A DNA stretch of 64,000 nt from Streptomyces niger (GTDB taxonomy: Bacteria > Actinomycetota > Actinomycetes > Streptomycetales > Streptomycetaceae), in the NCBI RefSeq assembly GCF_000718305.1, contig NZ_JOFQ01000004.1:124001-188000 (forward strand). The letters are read 5' to 3'. Each line of letters opens with the position of its first letter. Position 1 is the first letter of the stretch. Shown piece after piece: positions 1 through 8,558 of this stretch. A program made the translations under genes and the position numbers. The notes under the pieces were generated by a model. The model did not search any database. It worked only from the letters and a program-made list of their open reading frames with translations, and was not told the DNA's origin.

Positions 1-363
1 TACGGCGTGCCCGGCGACTGGGCCGCGGGCCATCACACGGGCGTGGACTTCGCCGTACCGACCGGCACCCGGGTCCGCTCGGTCGGCTCCGGCACGGTGG
101 TGCTGGCGCGCCGCTCCGGCGCCTACGGCAAGGCGGTCACCGTTCGCATGCGCGACGGTCACTACATCGTGTACGGCCACCTTTCCAAGATCTCGGTCAA
201 ACCCGGCCGCTCGGTGGGCGCCGGCTCGCGGCTGGGCTCCAGCGGCGCCACCGGCCGGGCGAGCGGCCCGCACCTGCACTTCGAGGTGCGCAACGCGCGC
301 GGTTACGGCAGCGATGTCAACCCGCTCCGCTACCTCTCCCGGCGCGGCGTGCACATGAAATAG
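1..363 (+). CDS. M23 family metallopeptidase, C-terminal part (5' end outside window)
   Basis: This is the catalytic end of a LytM/M23 zinc endopeptidase that cleaves peptidoglycan cross-bridges outside the membrane. The frame is open from base 1, so the start lies upstream and the first GTG at position 7 is internal. The visible 120 residues carry the family motifs: HHTGVDF supplies the first zinc ligands, GHL follows, and SGPHLHFEV contains the HxH zinc/catalytic pair. The protein ends shortly after the fold (PLRYLSRRGVHMK), so no C-terminal cell-wall domain follows. A palindrome of 14 bp lies just downstream. Family assignment is firm; the N-terminal architecture cannot be seen. Confidence 0.9.
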   Translation, partial: YGVPGDWAAGHHTGVDFAVPTGTRVRSVGSGTVVLARRSGAYGKAVTVRMRDGHYIVYGHLSKISVKPGRSVGAGSRLGSSGATGRASGPHLHFEVRNARGYGSDVNPLRYLSRRGVHMK

Positions 364-831
364 GCCCGGACGGGCCGCCCTGCCGGCAGGGACAGGTCAC
401 CACTGCGTTATCGGTGGGGAACGAGTGCCGGCCGGGACCGTCGAAATGGCCGGTCCCGGCTGCCGCACGAAAAATAGGCATAACGAGCGGACCCTGCGCC
501 GCACCGCACACTCACACGCATCGCACGTTCATCGCCGCCCCGCCCGGCGGCCGGCGCCCCACGACAGCACCGGCGGGTCGCCGCCGTACCGCGCGGGTCG
601 GCGGCCCGGGTGGGTCGGCGCCTCGGGTGGGCGCTGTGGTGCGGTGCCGCACCGGGCGCCGGGGCCCCGGCCGGCGGCCCGCCGCTCACCAGCGGCCCAC
701 CGAGCATATTTACCCAAGGGCTTTCTATTGCAGAAAAACATCAGCCGGTAGACATTCCCGTCGGCTGTAAAATCAAACTGGAATTACCCGAATGCCACGT
801 TTCTCTGCATCGATTTCTTCGTTGACGAAGT
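364..831. other. Non-coding gap with AT-rich promoter-like segment
   Basis: No convincing gene lies here. Just after the M23 stop is the perfect 14-bp palindrome CCCTGCCGGCAGGG (378-391), a weak terminator candidate. Positions 700-830 are far more AT-rich than the surroundings and look like a promoter and leader region for the plus-strand genes that follow. A small hairpin (CTTCG-4-CGAAG, 817-830) ends one base before the ATG at 832, where a ribosome binding site would be expected. Confidence 0.5.
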
Positions 832-1065
832 ATGCCTGAGACAAGCTTTCCGCGAATGCGGCGACTCGGTGCCTGGCAGCTGAGTTCAGTGATCGCCGGA
901 CCGGTCGGCGGTGGCGAGGACGTGCACCTGGAGCGCGCCGGGCAGCGCGTACGGCTGGAGCACACCGGCGACCTGCTGGAGGTGCTGCTGTCGGCCCTCG
1001 ACGGGATCGAGGCCGCCCTGGGACCGCGGGACCGTGCGGAGCGCCCGCACGGCATCAGACGGTAG
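832..1065 (+). CDS. Small hypothetical protein (77 aa)
   Basis: I do not recognise this family. The second half of the frame has the strong G/C third-position bias of real Streptomyces genes (for example the stretch EVLLSALDGIEAAL), which is the main reason to call it. It has no signal peptide or membrane segment; residues 25-65 look like a short beta/alpha unit. No Shine-Dalgarno sequence precedes the ATG at 832; an in-frame ATG at 856 is an alternative start. It points the same way as the DUF2637 gene 84 bases downstream and may share its AT-rich leader. It could also be a chance open frame. Confidence 0.4.
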   Translation: MPETSFPRMRRLGAWQLSSVIAGPVGGGEDVHLERAGQRVRLEHTGDLLEVLLSALDGIEAALGPRDRAERPHGIRR

Positions 1066-1149
1066 AGGTCTGCGCCGGTCCCGACCGTCCTGCGGTCCGG
1101 GCCGCCCCCGCCTCGGTCCCGGTCCCCATCGAACCCCACGAGAGCCGAC

Positions 1150-2208
1150 GTGTACGACACTCCCCAGGTCCCCTACCCGAGCGGTTCCGGCTACCCGGAC
1201 GGCCCCGGCTTCTCCGGCGGCCCCGGCTATCCCGGCGGTTCCGGCTATCCCGGCGGCCCCGATTTCCCCGGCGCCGGCTATCCCGGGGGCTCCGACTTGC
1301 CCGGCGCCGGCTACCCCGGGGGTTCCGGCTACCCGGACGGTCCCGGTTTCCCCGACGGCGCCGCATTTCCCGACGGCGCCGGATTCACCGACGGCCCCGC
1401 ATTTTCCGACGGCCGGGCCTTCGCGGACGGCACCGGCCATGCGGACGGCCCCGGCCGGCACCGCCTGCCACGCCAGGTCGCCGACGAGCTCGGCACCGCT
1501 CCCAGCCTCGCCGGCATGCCCCTCTTCCGGGACGACCTGTTGCTCGGCAACACGGCCGACGGCTGGGACGCCGCCGTGGTGGAGGAGCTGGAGGGGGAGC
1601 TCGCGCAGCTCCTGGAGACGGCGGAGCAGCCCGTGGTGGCCCCGCAGCCAGTGGTGGCCCCGCAGCCCGTCCCGACCCCCGCGCCGCCCGCCCCGGACGT
1701 ACCGCACACCCGGCACCGCAAGGTGTCGTTCCTCCGCGCCCGCGCGCGCAACTGGACCTGGCAGCGGGCGCTGAGCCTGGCGTCCGTGACGCTGACCGCC
1801 CTGATCGTCATCGCGGTCAGCATCCTGGGCGCACTCGCGTCCTACCCCTCGCTCCGCGCCCTGGCCGCCGGCGTCGCCCCACGCCACATCGCCGACCTGT
1901 GGCCGCTGCTCATCTACGGTCCCTGGATCGCCGCCACCCTCTCCATCCTGCGGGCCCGCGCCTACCGCCGCCGTACCGCGCAGTCCTGGCTCGTCGTCAT
2001 CTTCTTCGCCGCCGTCGCCATGCTGCTGTGCATCGCCCACACCCCGGGGACGCCGGCCGGCATCACCGTGGCCGGGCTGCCGCCGGTGACGGTCCTGCTC
2101 TGCTTCCACCAGCTCGTCCGCCAGCTGGACCTCTCCCCCGCCCCCTCGGTCGTCGCCCGGCACGCCCAGAACACCAAGGGCAACCACCGCCAGCGCGCAG
2201 GGTCCTGA
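1150..2208 (+). CDS. DUF2637 domain membrane protein with Gly/Pro-rich N-terminus
   Basis: Predicted membrane protein of 352 aa. Residues 1-105 are a low-complexity run of YPGG/FPDG/GYPDG-type repeats, residues 110-195 are a charged linker with a duplicated VVAPQPV segment, and the C-terminal 150 residues hold four hydrophobic segments (from ALSLASVTLTALIVIAVSIL to VTVLLCFHQLVRQL). This multi-helix region matches DUF2637, common in actinobacteria near plasmid-transfer or regulatory genes but without a settled function. The start is GTG at 1150. A strong hairpin lies between this gene and the convergent tRNA-Ala. The N-terminal repeats resemble extracellular or scaffold-type disordered tails; their role is unknown. 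Confidence 0.7.
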   Translation: MYDTPQVPYPSGSGYPDGPGFSGGPGYPGGSGYPGGPDFPGAGYPGGSDLPGAGYPGGSGYPDGPGFPDGAAFPDGAGFTDGPAFSDGRAFADGTGHADGPGRHRLPRQVADELGTAPSLAGMPLFRDDLLLGNTADGWDAAVVEELEGELAQLLETAEQPVVAPQPVVAPQPVPTPAPPAPDVPHTRHRKVSFLRARARNWTWQRALSLASVTLTALIVIAVSILGALASYPSLRALAAGVAPRHIADLWPLLIYGPWIAATLSILRARAYRRRTAQSWLVVIFFAAVAMLLCIAHTPGTPAGITVAGLPPVTVLLCFHQLVRQLDLSPAPSVVARHAQNTKGNHRQRAGS

Positions 2209-2304
2209 CCGACCGCACCGGGCCGGCCCGTCCGGCCCGGTGCGCCCGTCCCGACCCTGTGCGTCCGTCCGCATCCGTCGCGGAACGACTGCCTCAAGAA
2301 CGAC

Positions 2305-2339
2305 CAGAGCCCCTGCCGAAGTTCCCGGCAGGGGCTCTG
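2305..2339. terminator. 14-bp stem intrinsic terminator between convergent genes
   Basis: CAGAGCCCCTGCCG pairs perfectly with CGGCAGGGGCTCTG across a 7-base loop. It lies just downstream of tRNA-Ala (minus strand) and of the DUF2637 gene (plus strand), so it can serve both transcripts. Confidence 0.8.
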
Positions 2340-2346
2340 ATGTCGG

Positions 2347-2419
2347 TGGACCTGAGGGGATTCGAACCCCTGACCCCCTCGTTGCGAACGAGGTGCGCTA
2401 CCAGCTGCGCCACAGGCCC
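2347..2419 (-). tRNA. tRNA-Ala (anticodon CGC)
   Basis: On the minus strand the sequence folds as a complete cloverleaf: acceptor GGGCCTG pairs with CAGGTCC, the D-arm is GCGCAGCTGGTAGCGC, the anticodon stem CCTCG/CGAGG encloses TTCGCAA with anticodon CGC, and the T-arm contains GGTTCGAATCC. The anticodon reads GCG, an alanine codon heavily used in this genome. The discriminator base is A and CCA is not encoded. No duplicated tRNA 3' end or integrase gene is nearby. Confidence 0.95.
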
Positions 2420-2494
2420 TTGCGACGAGTGAAACTCTAGCATCCATCCGGCCGTGCTCGGAAATCGCTTCCCGCGCTGGTCAGGGATGGCGGC

Positions 2495-3634
2495 TCACTC
2501 GTTCGCCGCCCGGGGCCGGTCCAGCCCCTCGTCGGCCGGAGCGGCGTACTGATCGAAGAGCGGAGTACGGCCGCGGCGACCGCCCGCCGGGCGGTCCCGG
2601 CCGGGGGCGGGGCGGGACTCCGCGCCGCCCGCGCCCGACGCGCCGGCACCGGACGCCGGTCCCGCCGGGGCACCGGTACCCGCGGCGGGTCCCGCGCCGC
2701 CCGCGGTGCTGGAGCGGGCGGAGCTCCAGGCGTCGTCGGCGCCCAGGTCGACGGAGCCACCGGCGCGCGGCGCCACGGGGGCGGTGACGTACGTGGGCAG
2801 CGGCACCGGGACCGGGTCCCAGCCCGCCCCGTCGCCGCTCGGAGGACGGTGCTGCCGGCCGGGGCGCTCGGCGGGGGCGCGGCGGCCCGCGCCCGCCACG
2901 GACTCGGGGCCGGCCGGCTCAGGTACCGGGGCGGCCGGCGCGGCGGGGCTCTCCTCGGCGGGCGCGCGGGCGCCCGCCCGAGAAGGGCGGGCGCGGCCCT
3001 CCCGAAGGCGCTGCGCGGCGACCTCGGCCTGCCGCTGGTCCATCGTGAAGGCGAACCGGCGCCGCTCCTGTACGCGGAGGTACACGATGTACGCGCTCAG
3101 CAGGACGGCCGGGACGGCGGGCACCCACAGGTAGGTGATGCCGCCCACGCCGGCGACGACCGCGCCGAGCGTGAAGGCGAGGAAGAGCACGGTGATCGTG
3201 CGGCGCCGGCGCGCGAGGACCCGTGCCCGCTTCGTGCGCTCGGCGGACGAGGCGCGGGGGTGCGGGTGGGCCGGGGCCGGGGGCTGGACCGCCGTGGGTG
3301 GGGCCTCGCGCTCCTCGGGGACGCGGGCGTCCGCCGAGTGCGCGCCGGGCGGGCGGCCCTCGTCCGCGGGCGCGCTCGCGGACCGGACGTCGGCCGCTTC
3401 GGCGCGGACGTCCGGGTCCCGTTCCCCGTCTGCATCGTCGGCCGAGCGCCCTTCTTGCCCCTTGGCGTAGCGGCGTTCCATCGCCGCCCGTCCGGACAGG
3501 AGCCGGATGGCGGTGCTGAAGCGCTCTGTAGGACGGGCCTCATTGAGCTCGTCCTGCCTACGGAGCCACATCGGCACCAAGTAGGCGGCCCAGGCCCCGA
3601 CGATGACTGCGTAGATGAGGCCGCTGCTGCTCAC
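2495..3634 (-). CDS. sepX: Divisome membrane protein SepX (GlpR family)
   Basis: Actinobacterial membrane protein required for normal septum formation in Streptomyces; the Mycobacterium relative is Rv0996. The N-terminus (IYAVIVGAWAAYLVPMWLRR, residues 7-26) is the conserved first membrane helix followed by the RRQDE motif; a second pair of helices lies near residues 145-185 (TITVLFLAFTLGAVVAG and VPAVLLSAYIVYL). The rest is a disordered Ala/Pro/Gly-rich cytoplasmic region ending in the conserved TPLFDQYAA. The start is GTG at 3634. It stands downstream of the rimJ-like acetyltransferase in the conserved galU-moeA-rimJ-sepX order but is separated by a 151-bp AT-rich gap, so it probably has its own promoter. 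Assignment rests on the N-terminus plus synteny. Confidence 0.85.
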   Translation of the reverse strand: MSSSGLIYAVIVGAWAAYLVPMWLRRQDELNEARPTERFSTAIRLLSGRAAMERRYAKGQEGRSADDADGERDPDVRAEAADVRSASAPADEGRPPGAHSADARVPEEREAPPTAVQPPAPAHPHPRASSAERTKRARVLARRRRTITVLFLAFTLGAVVAGVGGITYLWVPAVPAVLLSAYIVYLRVQERRRFAFTMDQRQAEVAAQRLREGRARPSRAGARAPAEESPAAPAAPVPEPAGPESVAGAGRRAPAERPGRQHRPPSGDGAGWDPVPVPLPTYVTAPVAPRAGGSVDLGADDAWSSARSSTAGGAGPAAGTGAPAGPASGAGASGAGGAESRPAPGRDRPAGGRRGRTPLFDQYAAPADEGLDRPRAANE

Positions 3635-3785
3635 GCCTCACACGGTAGAGGGGTTTGAGCGGGGCCATCCGCCAATTGAGCCGGTGTGTCGCACGATCTG
3701 GCTGATATCTCGAACTTTTTTTGTGATTGTTGCGATCAACGCACTGCGAATGTGCCGAATTGATGGATTAATTCGAACACACTTT
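3635..3785 (-). promoter_or_regulatory. AT-rich promoter region of sepX
   Basis: About 90 bases (3690-3790) are strikingly AT-rich for this genome, with a seven-T run and ATTGATGGATTAATTCGAA, directly upstream of sepX on the minus strand. The low GC and position fit a developmentally regulated promoter, but no specific consensus can be named with confidence. Confidence 0.5.
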
Positions 3786-4418
3786 TTATTTGTGGGATGT
3801 CCCTGAGGTGCCCGGCTTCTCCCGGTGCCACCGAGCGAGCAGTCCGCCCGGTACTTCATCGGCCGTGAGCGCGAAAACCAGGTGGTCGCGCCAGGCGCCG
3901 TCGATGTGCAGATAGCGGGGCCGCAGCCCCTCCTCGCGAAAGCCGAGCTTTTCCACCACCCGGCGGCTCGGCACGTTCTCGGGGCGAATGCACACCTCGA
4001 TGCGGTGCAGACCGACCGTACGGAAGCAGTGGTCGACGGCGAGCGCGACCGCGGTGGGCATGACGCCGCGCCCCGCGACGGCCTCGTCGACCCAGTACCC
4101 GATATGGCCCGAACACATCGATCCCCACGTGATCCCGGCGACCGTCAACTGCCCGGCGAGCCGGCCCCGGTACTCCACGACGAACGGCAGCATGCGGCCC
4201 GCGTGCGCCTCGGCCCGCAGGTGCCGCACCATCTGACGGTAGGTCGGCCGCTGGACCGGCGGCGCTCCGGGCGGCGCGGGCGGGATGGTGGCCTCCCACG
4301 GGCGCAGCCAGTCGCGGTTGCGCCGGTTGACCTCCCGCCAGGCCCGCTGGTCACGCAGCCTTATGGGGCGGAGGGCCGTGTCGCCGTCCGCCAGCTCCAC
4401 CGGCCAGGGCGCGTTCAG
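3786..4418 (-). CDS. RimJ-like GNAT N-acetyltransferase
   Basis: Acetyl-CoA-dependent N-acetyltransferase of the RimJ/RimL type (210 aa), probably acting on a protein N-terminus. Residues 18-28 (RPIRLRDQRAW) and WLRPWEAT are typical of the actinobacterial RimJ family; IGYWVDEAVAGRGVMPTAV contains the acetyl-CoA binding loop (Q/RxxGxG/A variant GRGVM), and VPSRRVVEKLGFREEG is the usual C-terminal motif. The best start is CTG at 4418: GGGAG lies six bases before it, and CTG overlaps the mogA stop as CTGA, implying translational coupling. An in-frame GTG at 4400 is the fallback. It is the last gene of the galU-moeA-moaC-mogA operon, as in mycobacteria. Confidence 0.85.
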   Translation of the reverse strand: MNAPWPVELADGDTALRPIRLRDQRAWREVNRRNRDWLRPWEATIPPAPPGAPPVQRPTYRQMVRHLRAEAHAGRMLPFVVEYRGRLAGQLTVAGITWGSMCSGHIGYWVDEAVAGRGVMPTAVALAVDHCFRTVGLHRIEVCIRPENVPSRRVVEKLGFREEGLRPRYLHIDGAWRDHLVFALTADEVPGGLLARWHREKPGTSGTSHK

Positions 4419-4945
4419 TGCGTGCTCCCGGCCGGCCTCGGGTGGTCGCCGCCGCGGAGCTGGTCGACGGCGTGCACGAGGAGGCGTTCCAGGACGGCGA
4501 GGCCGTCCCGGACGCCGCCGGTGGAGCCGGGCAGGTTCACGATCAGGGTGCGGCCCGCGACGCCCGCCAGGCCGCGGGAGAGGGCCGCCGTGGGCACCTT
4601 GGCCAGTCCCTCGGCACGGATAGCCTCGGCGATGCCGGGCACCTCGTGGTCGAGCACCCGGCGGGTGGCCTCCGGCGTGGCGTCGGTCGGCGAGAGGCCG
4701 GTACCGCCGGTGGTGACCACCACGTCGTGGCCGCCGGCCACCGCCTCGCGCAGCGCGGCCTCCACGGGGTCGCCGTCCGGGACCACCCGGGGACCCTCGA
4801 CCTCGAAGCCCAGCGCGGTGAGCGCTTCGGCGATCAGCGGGCCGCCCTTGTCGGCGTAGACCCCGGCGGCGGCGCGGTTGGACGCCGTCACGACCATGGC
4901 CCGGTAGGGGCGCGACGGGCCGGCCGGGTCCGTGTGCGCGCTCAT
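4415..4945 (-). CDS. mogA: MogA/MoaB family molybdopterin adenylyltransferase
   Basis: Adenylates molybdopterin before metal insertion in molybdenum-cofactor synthesis. The 176-aa protein is a single MoCF-binding domain: the MPT-binding signature [17 protein letters not shown] (residues 83-99) and the late NLPGSTGG motif are both intact. ATG at 4945 overlaps the moaC stop as ATGA, and its own TGA overlaps the next gene's CTG start, so moaC, mogA and the acetyltransferase form a tightly coupled run. Its partner MoeA is encoded just upstream in the same operon. Confidence 0.92.
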   Translation of the reverse strand: MSAHTDPAGPSRPYRAMVVTASNRAAAGVYADKGGPLIAEALTALGFEVEGPRVVPDGDPVEAALREAVAGGHDVVVTTGGTGLSPTDATPEATRRVLDHEVPGIAEAIRAEGLAKVPTAALSRGLAGVAGRTLIVNLPGSTGGVRDGLAVLERLLVHAVDQLRGGDHPRPAGSTH

Positions 4946-5457
4946 GCGCCCGCCTCCGTGCGGCCGGCCGCACCGCCCTCGCGCGTCCAGTCGCCCGACT
5001 TGCCGCCGCTCTTCTCCTCCACCCGTACGTCGGTGATGACGGCACCCTTGTCGACGGCCTTGACCATGTCGATCACGGTCAGCGCGGCGACCGTGACGGC
5101 GGTCAGCGCCTCCATCTCCACACCCGTGCGGTCGGTGGTCTTCACCGTGGCCAGGATCTCCACCGCGTCGTCGGCCACCGAGAGGTCGACCTTCACTCCG
5201 GAGACGGCCAGCGGGTGGCAGAGCGGGATCAGGTCCGGGGTGCGCTTGGCACCCATGATGCCGGCGATGCGCGCGGTGGCCAGGGCGTCGCCCTTCGGGA
5301 CGCCCTCGCCGCGCAGCAGCTCGACGACGCGCGGCGCGACGAGGACCCGGCCGCTGGCGCGGGCGGTGCGCGCCGTGACGTCCTTCTCGGATACGTCGAC
5401 CATGCGGGCCGCGCCCGCCGCGTCGATGTGGGTGAGGTGTTGCTGACCGCTGCTCAT
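4942..5457 (-). CDS. moaC: Cyclic pyranopterin monophosphate synthase MoaC
   Basis: Catalyses the ring rearrangement that forms cyclic pyranopterin monophosphate, the first committed molybdenum-cofactor intermediate, together with MoaA (not in this window). The 171-aa protein shows the family blocks [30 protein letters not shown] and [15 protein letters not shown], which hold the active-site residues including the conserved H-P-L and the D-R-T-G-V-E-M-E stretch. ATG at 5457 is preceded by GGGAGA at good spacing; a longer GTG start at 5499 lacks that support. Some 115 bases separate it from moeA upstream; its stop overlaps mogA. Confidence 0.95.
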   Translation of the reverse strand: MSSGQQHLTHIDAAGAARMVDVSEKDVTARTARASGRVLVAPRVVELLRGEGVPKGDALATARIAGIMGAKRTPDLIPLCHPLAVSGVKVDLSVADDAVEILATVKTTDRTGVEMEALTAVTVAALTVIDMVKAVDKGAVITDVRVEEKSGGKSGDWTREGGAAGRTEAGA

Positions 5458-5572
5458 CGTTCTCCCGGTCCGGACCGTGCCGCGCCTGTGCGACGACACC
5501 GTACCCGCAGGGGGCGGCCGGCACCCCCGGCAGCCGGGCGCTACAGGGGCACGGCCGCTCCGGACCGCCGCG

Positions 5573-6889
5573 CTACCCGAGGAGCAGCACGTCCACCTCG
5601 TCCCCCGCGGCGATGTCGGTGACGTCCTCGGGGACCGCGATCAGGCAGTTGGCGTGCGCGAGCGCCTTCACCAGATGCGAGCCGGCGCCGCCGACCGGGG
5701 TGACCGTGCCGGAGACCGGGTCGTGGCGGCCGCGCAGGAACTGCCGCTTGCCCTTCGGGGAGGAGGTGATGTCCTCGGTGCAGCGGACCCGCTCGGTGAA
5801 GCGGTGCACGTCCTGCAGGCCCATCAGGGTGCGGATGGCGGGGCGTACGAACAGTTCGAACGACACGTAGGAACTCACCGGATTGCCGGGCAGCGCCAGC
5901 AGCGGGGTGCGGTCGGGGCCGATGAGTCCGAACCCCTGCGGCTTGCCCGGCTGCATGGCGAGCCGCCGGAACTCCACGCTGCCCTCCTCGCCGGAGAGGT
6001 CCGCCAGCGCCTCCTTGACCACGTCGTACGCGCCGACGCTGACGCCGCCGCTGGTGACGATGAGGTCGGCCCGGATGAGCTGGTCCTCGATGGTGGCGCG
6101 CAGCGTCTCGGCGTCGTCGGCGACCGCGCCGACCCGGTACGCGATGGCGCCGGCGTCCCGCGCCGCGGCGGTCAGCGCGAAGCTGTTCGAATCGTGGATC
6201 TGGCCGGGGCCGAGCAGCTCGCCGGGCGGGACCAGCTCGCTGCCGGTGCCCATGATCACGACGCGGGGGCGCGGCCGTACGGTGACGGAACCGCGGCCGA
6301 TGGCGGCGAGCAGGGCGATCTGCGGCGGCCCGAGGACCGTGCCGGCGGCGAGCGCGGGCTCGCCCGCGGTGACGTCGCTGCCCCGAGCACGTACGTGGGC
6401 GCGCGCCTCCACGGGGCGGTGCACCCGGACCTCGCCGCTCGCGCCCGCGGGGTCGGCGCTGTGGGCGCGCATCGTGGCGGCGGGCCCGCCGCCCGTACCG
6501 CCGTCGGTCCACTCCACGGGGACGACGGCCTCGGCCCCCGGGGGCAGCGGGGCGCCCGTCATGATGCGGGCCGCCTCGCCGGGCCCGATGGTGGGCAGGT
6601 CGCCGGTGCCGGCCGCGACGTCACCGACCACGGTGAGCGCGGCGGGGTACTCCTCGGTCGCCCCCGCGACGTCGGCGACGCGCACGGCGTAGCCGTCCAT
6701 GGAGCTGTTGTCGAAGGGCGGCAGCGCGATGGGCACGGTGACGTCCTCGACCAGGACGCAACCCTGGGCGTCCAGCAGCTGGAGCTCGATCGGCTCCAGC
6801 GGGCGGATCTTGGCGAGGACGTCGTCCATGTGGTCGGCCACCGACCAGACGCGGTCGGGGTGGCTGGTCCGGTCGGTGGTGCCGCTCAA
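5573..6889 (-). CDS. moeA: Molybdopterin molybdotransferase MoeA
   Basis: Inserts molybdate into adenylated molybdopterin (438 aa). Visible blocks are [14 protein letters not shown] near residue 55, the MoCF-domain signature [15 protein letters not shown], and [18 protein letters not shown], followed by the C-terminal beta-barrel domain. The likely start is TTG at 6889, four bases after the galU stop; the sequence from there ([20 protein letters not shown]) matches the usual Streptomyces MoeA N-terminus. A much longer open frame runs into galU but is overlap only. With galU it forms the promoter-proximal part of the operon. Confidence 0.94.
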   Translation of the reverse strand: MSGTTDRTSHPDRVWSVADHMDDVLAKIRPLEPIELQLLDAQGCVLVEDVTVPIALPPFDNSSMDGYAVRVADVAGATEEYPAALTVVGDVAAGTGDLPTIGPGEAARIMTGAPLPPGAEAVVPVEWTDGGTGGGPAATMRAHSADPAGASGEVRVHRPVEARAHVRARGSDVTAGEPALAAGTVLGPPQIALLAAIGRGSVTVRPRPRVVIMGTGSELVPPGELLGPGQIHDSNSFALTAAARDAGAIAYRVGAVADDAETLRATIEDQLIRADLIVTSGGVSVGAYDVVKEALADLSGEEGSVEFRRLAMQPGKPQGFGLIGPDRTPLLALPGNPVSSYVSFELFVRPAIRTLMGLQDVHRFTERVRCTEDITSSPKGKRQFLRGRHDPVSGTVTPVGGAGSHLVKALAHANCLIAVPEDVTDIAAGDEVDVLLLG

Positions 6890-6893
6890 AGCC

Positions 6894-7796
6894 CTACATC
6901 TCCTCGGTGACGTAACTGCGCAGCCAGGTCCTGAAGTCCGGGCCCAGGTCCTCACGTTCGCATGCCAGTCTGACAATGGCACGCAGGTAGTCGCCACGGT
7001 CACCGGTGTCATAGCGGCGGCCCTTGAAGACGACGCCGTGCACGGGGCCACCGAGCGAGGGGTCGGAGGCCAGCGCCTGGAGGGCGTCGGTGAGCTGGAT
7101 CTCGCCGCCACGGCCCGGCTCGGTCTTGCGCAGCACCTCGAAGACGGCGGGGTCGAGCACGTAGCGGCCGATGATGGCGAGGTTGCTGGGCGCGTCGGCC
7201 GGGTCGGGCTTCTCGACCAGGTCCGAGACGGTCACGACGTCGTCGTCACCCGTGGGCGTCGCGGCCGCGCATCCGTAGAGGCCGATCTGGGCGGGGTCGA
7301 CCTCCATGAGGGCGATGACGGAACCGCCGTGCTCCTCCTGGATCTGGACCATGCGCTGCAGCAGCGGGTCCCGGGGGTCGATCAGGTCGTCGCCCAGGAG
7401 GACGGCGAAGGGCTGGTCGCCCACGTGGGGCTCGGCGCACAGCACGGCGTGGCCGAGACCGCGCGGGTCGCCCTGCCGTACGTAGTGCATCGTGGCGAGG
7501 TCGCTGGACTCCTGTACGCGGGCCAGCCGGGACTGGTCGCCCTTGCGGCTCAGCGCCTCTTCCAGCTCGTAGTTGCGGTCGAAGTGGTCCTCCAGCGGGC
7601 GCTTGTTGCGGCCGGTGACCATCAGGACGTCGGAGAGCCCCGCGGTGACGGCCTCCTCCACCACGTACTGGATGGCTGGCTTGTCGACGACCGGCAGCAT
7701 TTCCTTCGGGGTCGCCTTGGTGGCGGGCAGGAAGCGGGTGCCGAGACCGGCCGCCGGGATGACAGCCTTACGGATCCGAGTACGCGATTCAGTCAT
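6894..7796 (-). CDS. galU: UTP-glucose-1-phosphate uridylyltransferase GalU
   Basis: Makes UDP-glucose from UTP and glucose-1-phosphate for cell-envelope glycans and trehalose. The 300-aa length is standard. The nucleotide-binding signature AAGLGTRFLPATKATPKEM lies at residues 13-31, with DKPAIQYVVEEA and the catalytic LLGDDLID later. ATG at 7796 is chosen because it places the signature where the family has it; upstream in-frame codons would add 12 unconserved residues. It is the first gene of the minus-strand operon and is divergent from 5-formyl-THF cyclo-ligase across an 80-base promoter gap. Confidence 0.94.
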   Translation of the reverse strand: MTESRTRIRKAVIPAAGLGTRFLPATKATPKEMLPVVDKPAIQYVVEEAVTAGLSDVLMVTGRNKRPLEDHFDRNYELEEALSRKGDQSRLARVQESSDLATMHYVRQGDPRGLGHAVLCAEPHVGDQPFAVLLGDDLIDPRDPLLQRMVQIQEEHGGSVIALMEVDPAQIGLYGCAAATPTGDDDVVTVSDLVEKPDPADAPSNLAIIGRYVLDPAVFEVLRKTEPGRGGEIQLTDALQALASDPSLGGPVHGVVFKGRRYDTGDRGDYLRAIVRLACEREDLGPDFRTWLRSYVTEEM

Positions 7797-7876
7797 GCGC
7801 CACACGATAACCGGAGTTATGTGGCGCTTCATGATGGTCCGGTGAAAAGCGCATCAGAGCGGAGCAAGGGCGCACA

Positions 7877-8485
7877 GTGACCAGAAACGACGCTAGAAAG
7901 CGCGCGTTGCGACAAGACCTCATCGAGGTGAGGAACTCGTTGCCTAGGGATGACGTGTCGGCGACGGGATCGGTTCTGTCCGAGCGGGCTTTTCAGCTCG
8001 CCGAGTTGGCGACGGCCCGGACGGTGGCCGCTTACGTGTCGGTCGGCCGAGAACCGTCCACCCGCGCCCTGCTGGACCGGCTGCACGCGGCCGGCATCCG
8101 CGTGCTGCTGCCGGTCCTGCTGCCCGACAACGATCTGGACTGGGCGGCGTACGAGGGCCCTGAGCGGCTCGTGAAGGCCGGACGGGGGCTGCTGGAGCCC
8201 GCGGGGCCCCGGCTCGGCCCGGAGGCCGTCACGGGCGCGGGAGTGGTGTTTCTGCCGGGTCTGGCGGTGGACCGGCGGGGGCTGCGTCTCGGCCGCGGGG
8301 GCGGCAGTTACGACCGGGTGCTGGCGCGGCTGGAACGCGCCGGCGCCACGCCCGCGCTGGTGGTGCTGCTGTACGACGGCGAGGTGCTGGCGGAGGTGCC
8401 GGCCGAGGCGCACGACCGGCCGGTGCAGGCGGCGGTGACGCCGTCGGGGGTGCACCGCTTCGCGGCGGCGCCCGCGGAGGGGTAG
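7877..8485 (+). CDS. 5-formyltetrahydrofolate cyclo-ligase
   Basis: ATP-dependent enzyme that recycles 5-formyl-THF to methenyl-THF. The 202-aa protein has the basic N-terminus KRALRQDLIEVRNSL, the folate-binding AYVSVGREP, and the C-terminal ATP-site motif RLGRGGGSYDRVL. GTG at 7877 follows AGCAAGGGCG. It is divergent from galU, the same arrangement as Rv0992c/galU in Mycobacterium. A strong terminator follows at 8489-8537. Confidence 0.92.
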   Translation: MTRNDARKRALRQDLIEVRNSLPRDDVSATGSVLSERAFQLAELATARTVAAYVSVGREPSTRALLDRLHAAGIRVLLPVLLPDNDLDWAAYEGPERLVKAGRGLLEPAGPRLGPEAVTGAGVVFLPGLAVDRRGLRLGRGGGSYDRVLARLERAGATPALVVLLYDGEVLAEVPAEAHDRPVQAAVTPSGVHRFAAAPAEG

Positions 8486-8488
8486 CAC

Positions 8489-8537
8489 AACGGCCGCCGG
8501 GCCGCCCCGATGGTCTCGGGACGGCCCGGCGGCCGTT
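8489..8537. terminator. 16-bp stem bidirectional terminator
   Basis: AACGGCCGCCGGGCCG pairs with CGGCCCGGCGGCCGTT around a 17-base loop, followed by CTTCCG. It sits exactly between the convergent cyclo-ligase and penicillin acylase genes and can end both transcripts. Confidence 0.85.
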
Positions 8538-8558
8538 CTTCCGTGCCGGCCGGCGGCG

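Noticed and set aside
886..2274. A 462-codon minus-strand frame opposite the DUF2637 gene
   Set aside because: Composition is a Gly/Arg/Glu shadow of the plus-strand repeats; the plus strand has membrane helices and correct codon bias.
3786..5045. Extended acetyltransferase frame running into mogA
   Set aside because: The N-terminal 209 residues are mogA read in another frame; the GNAT domain begins after the mogA stop.
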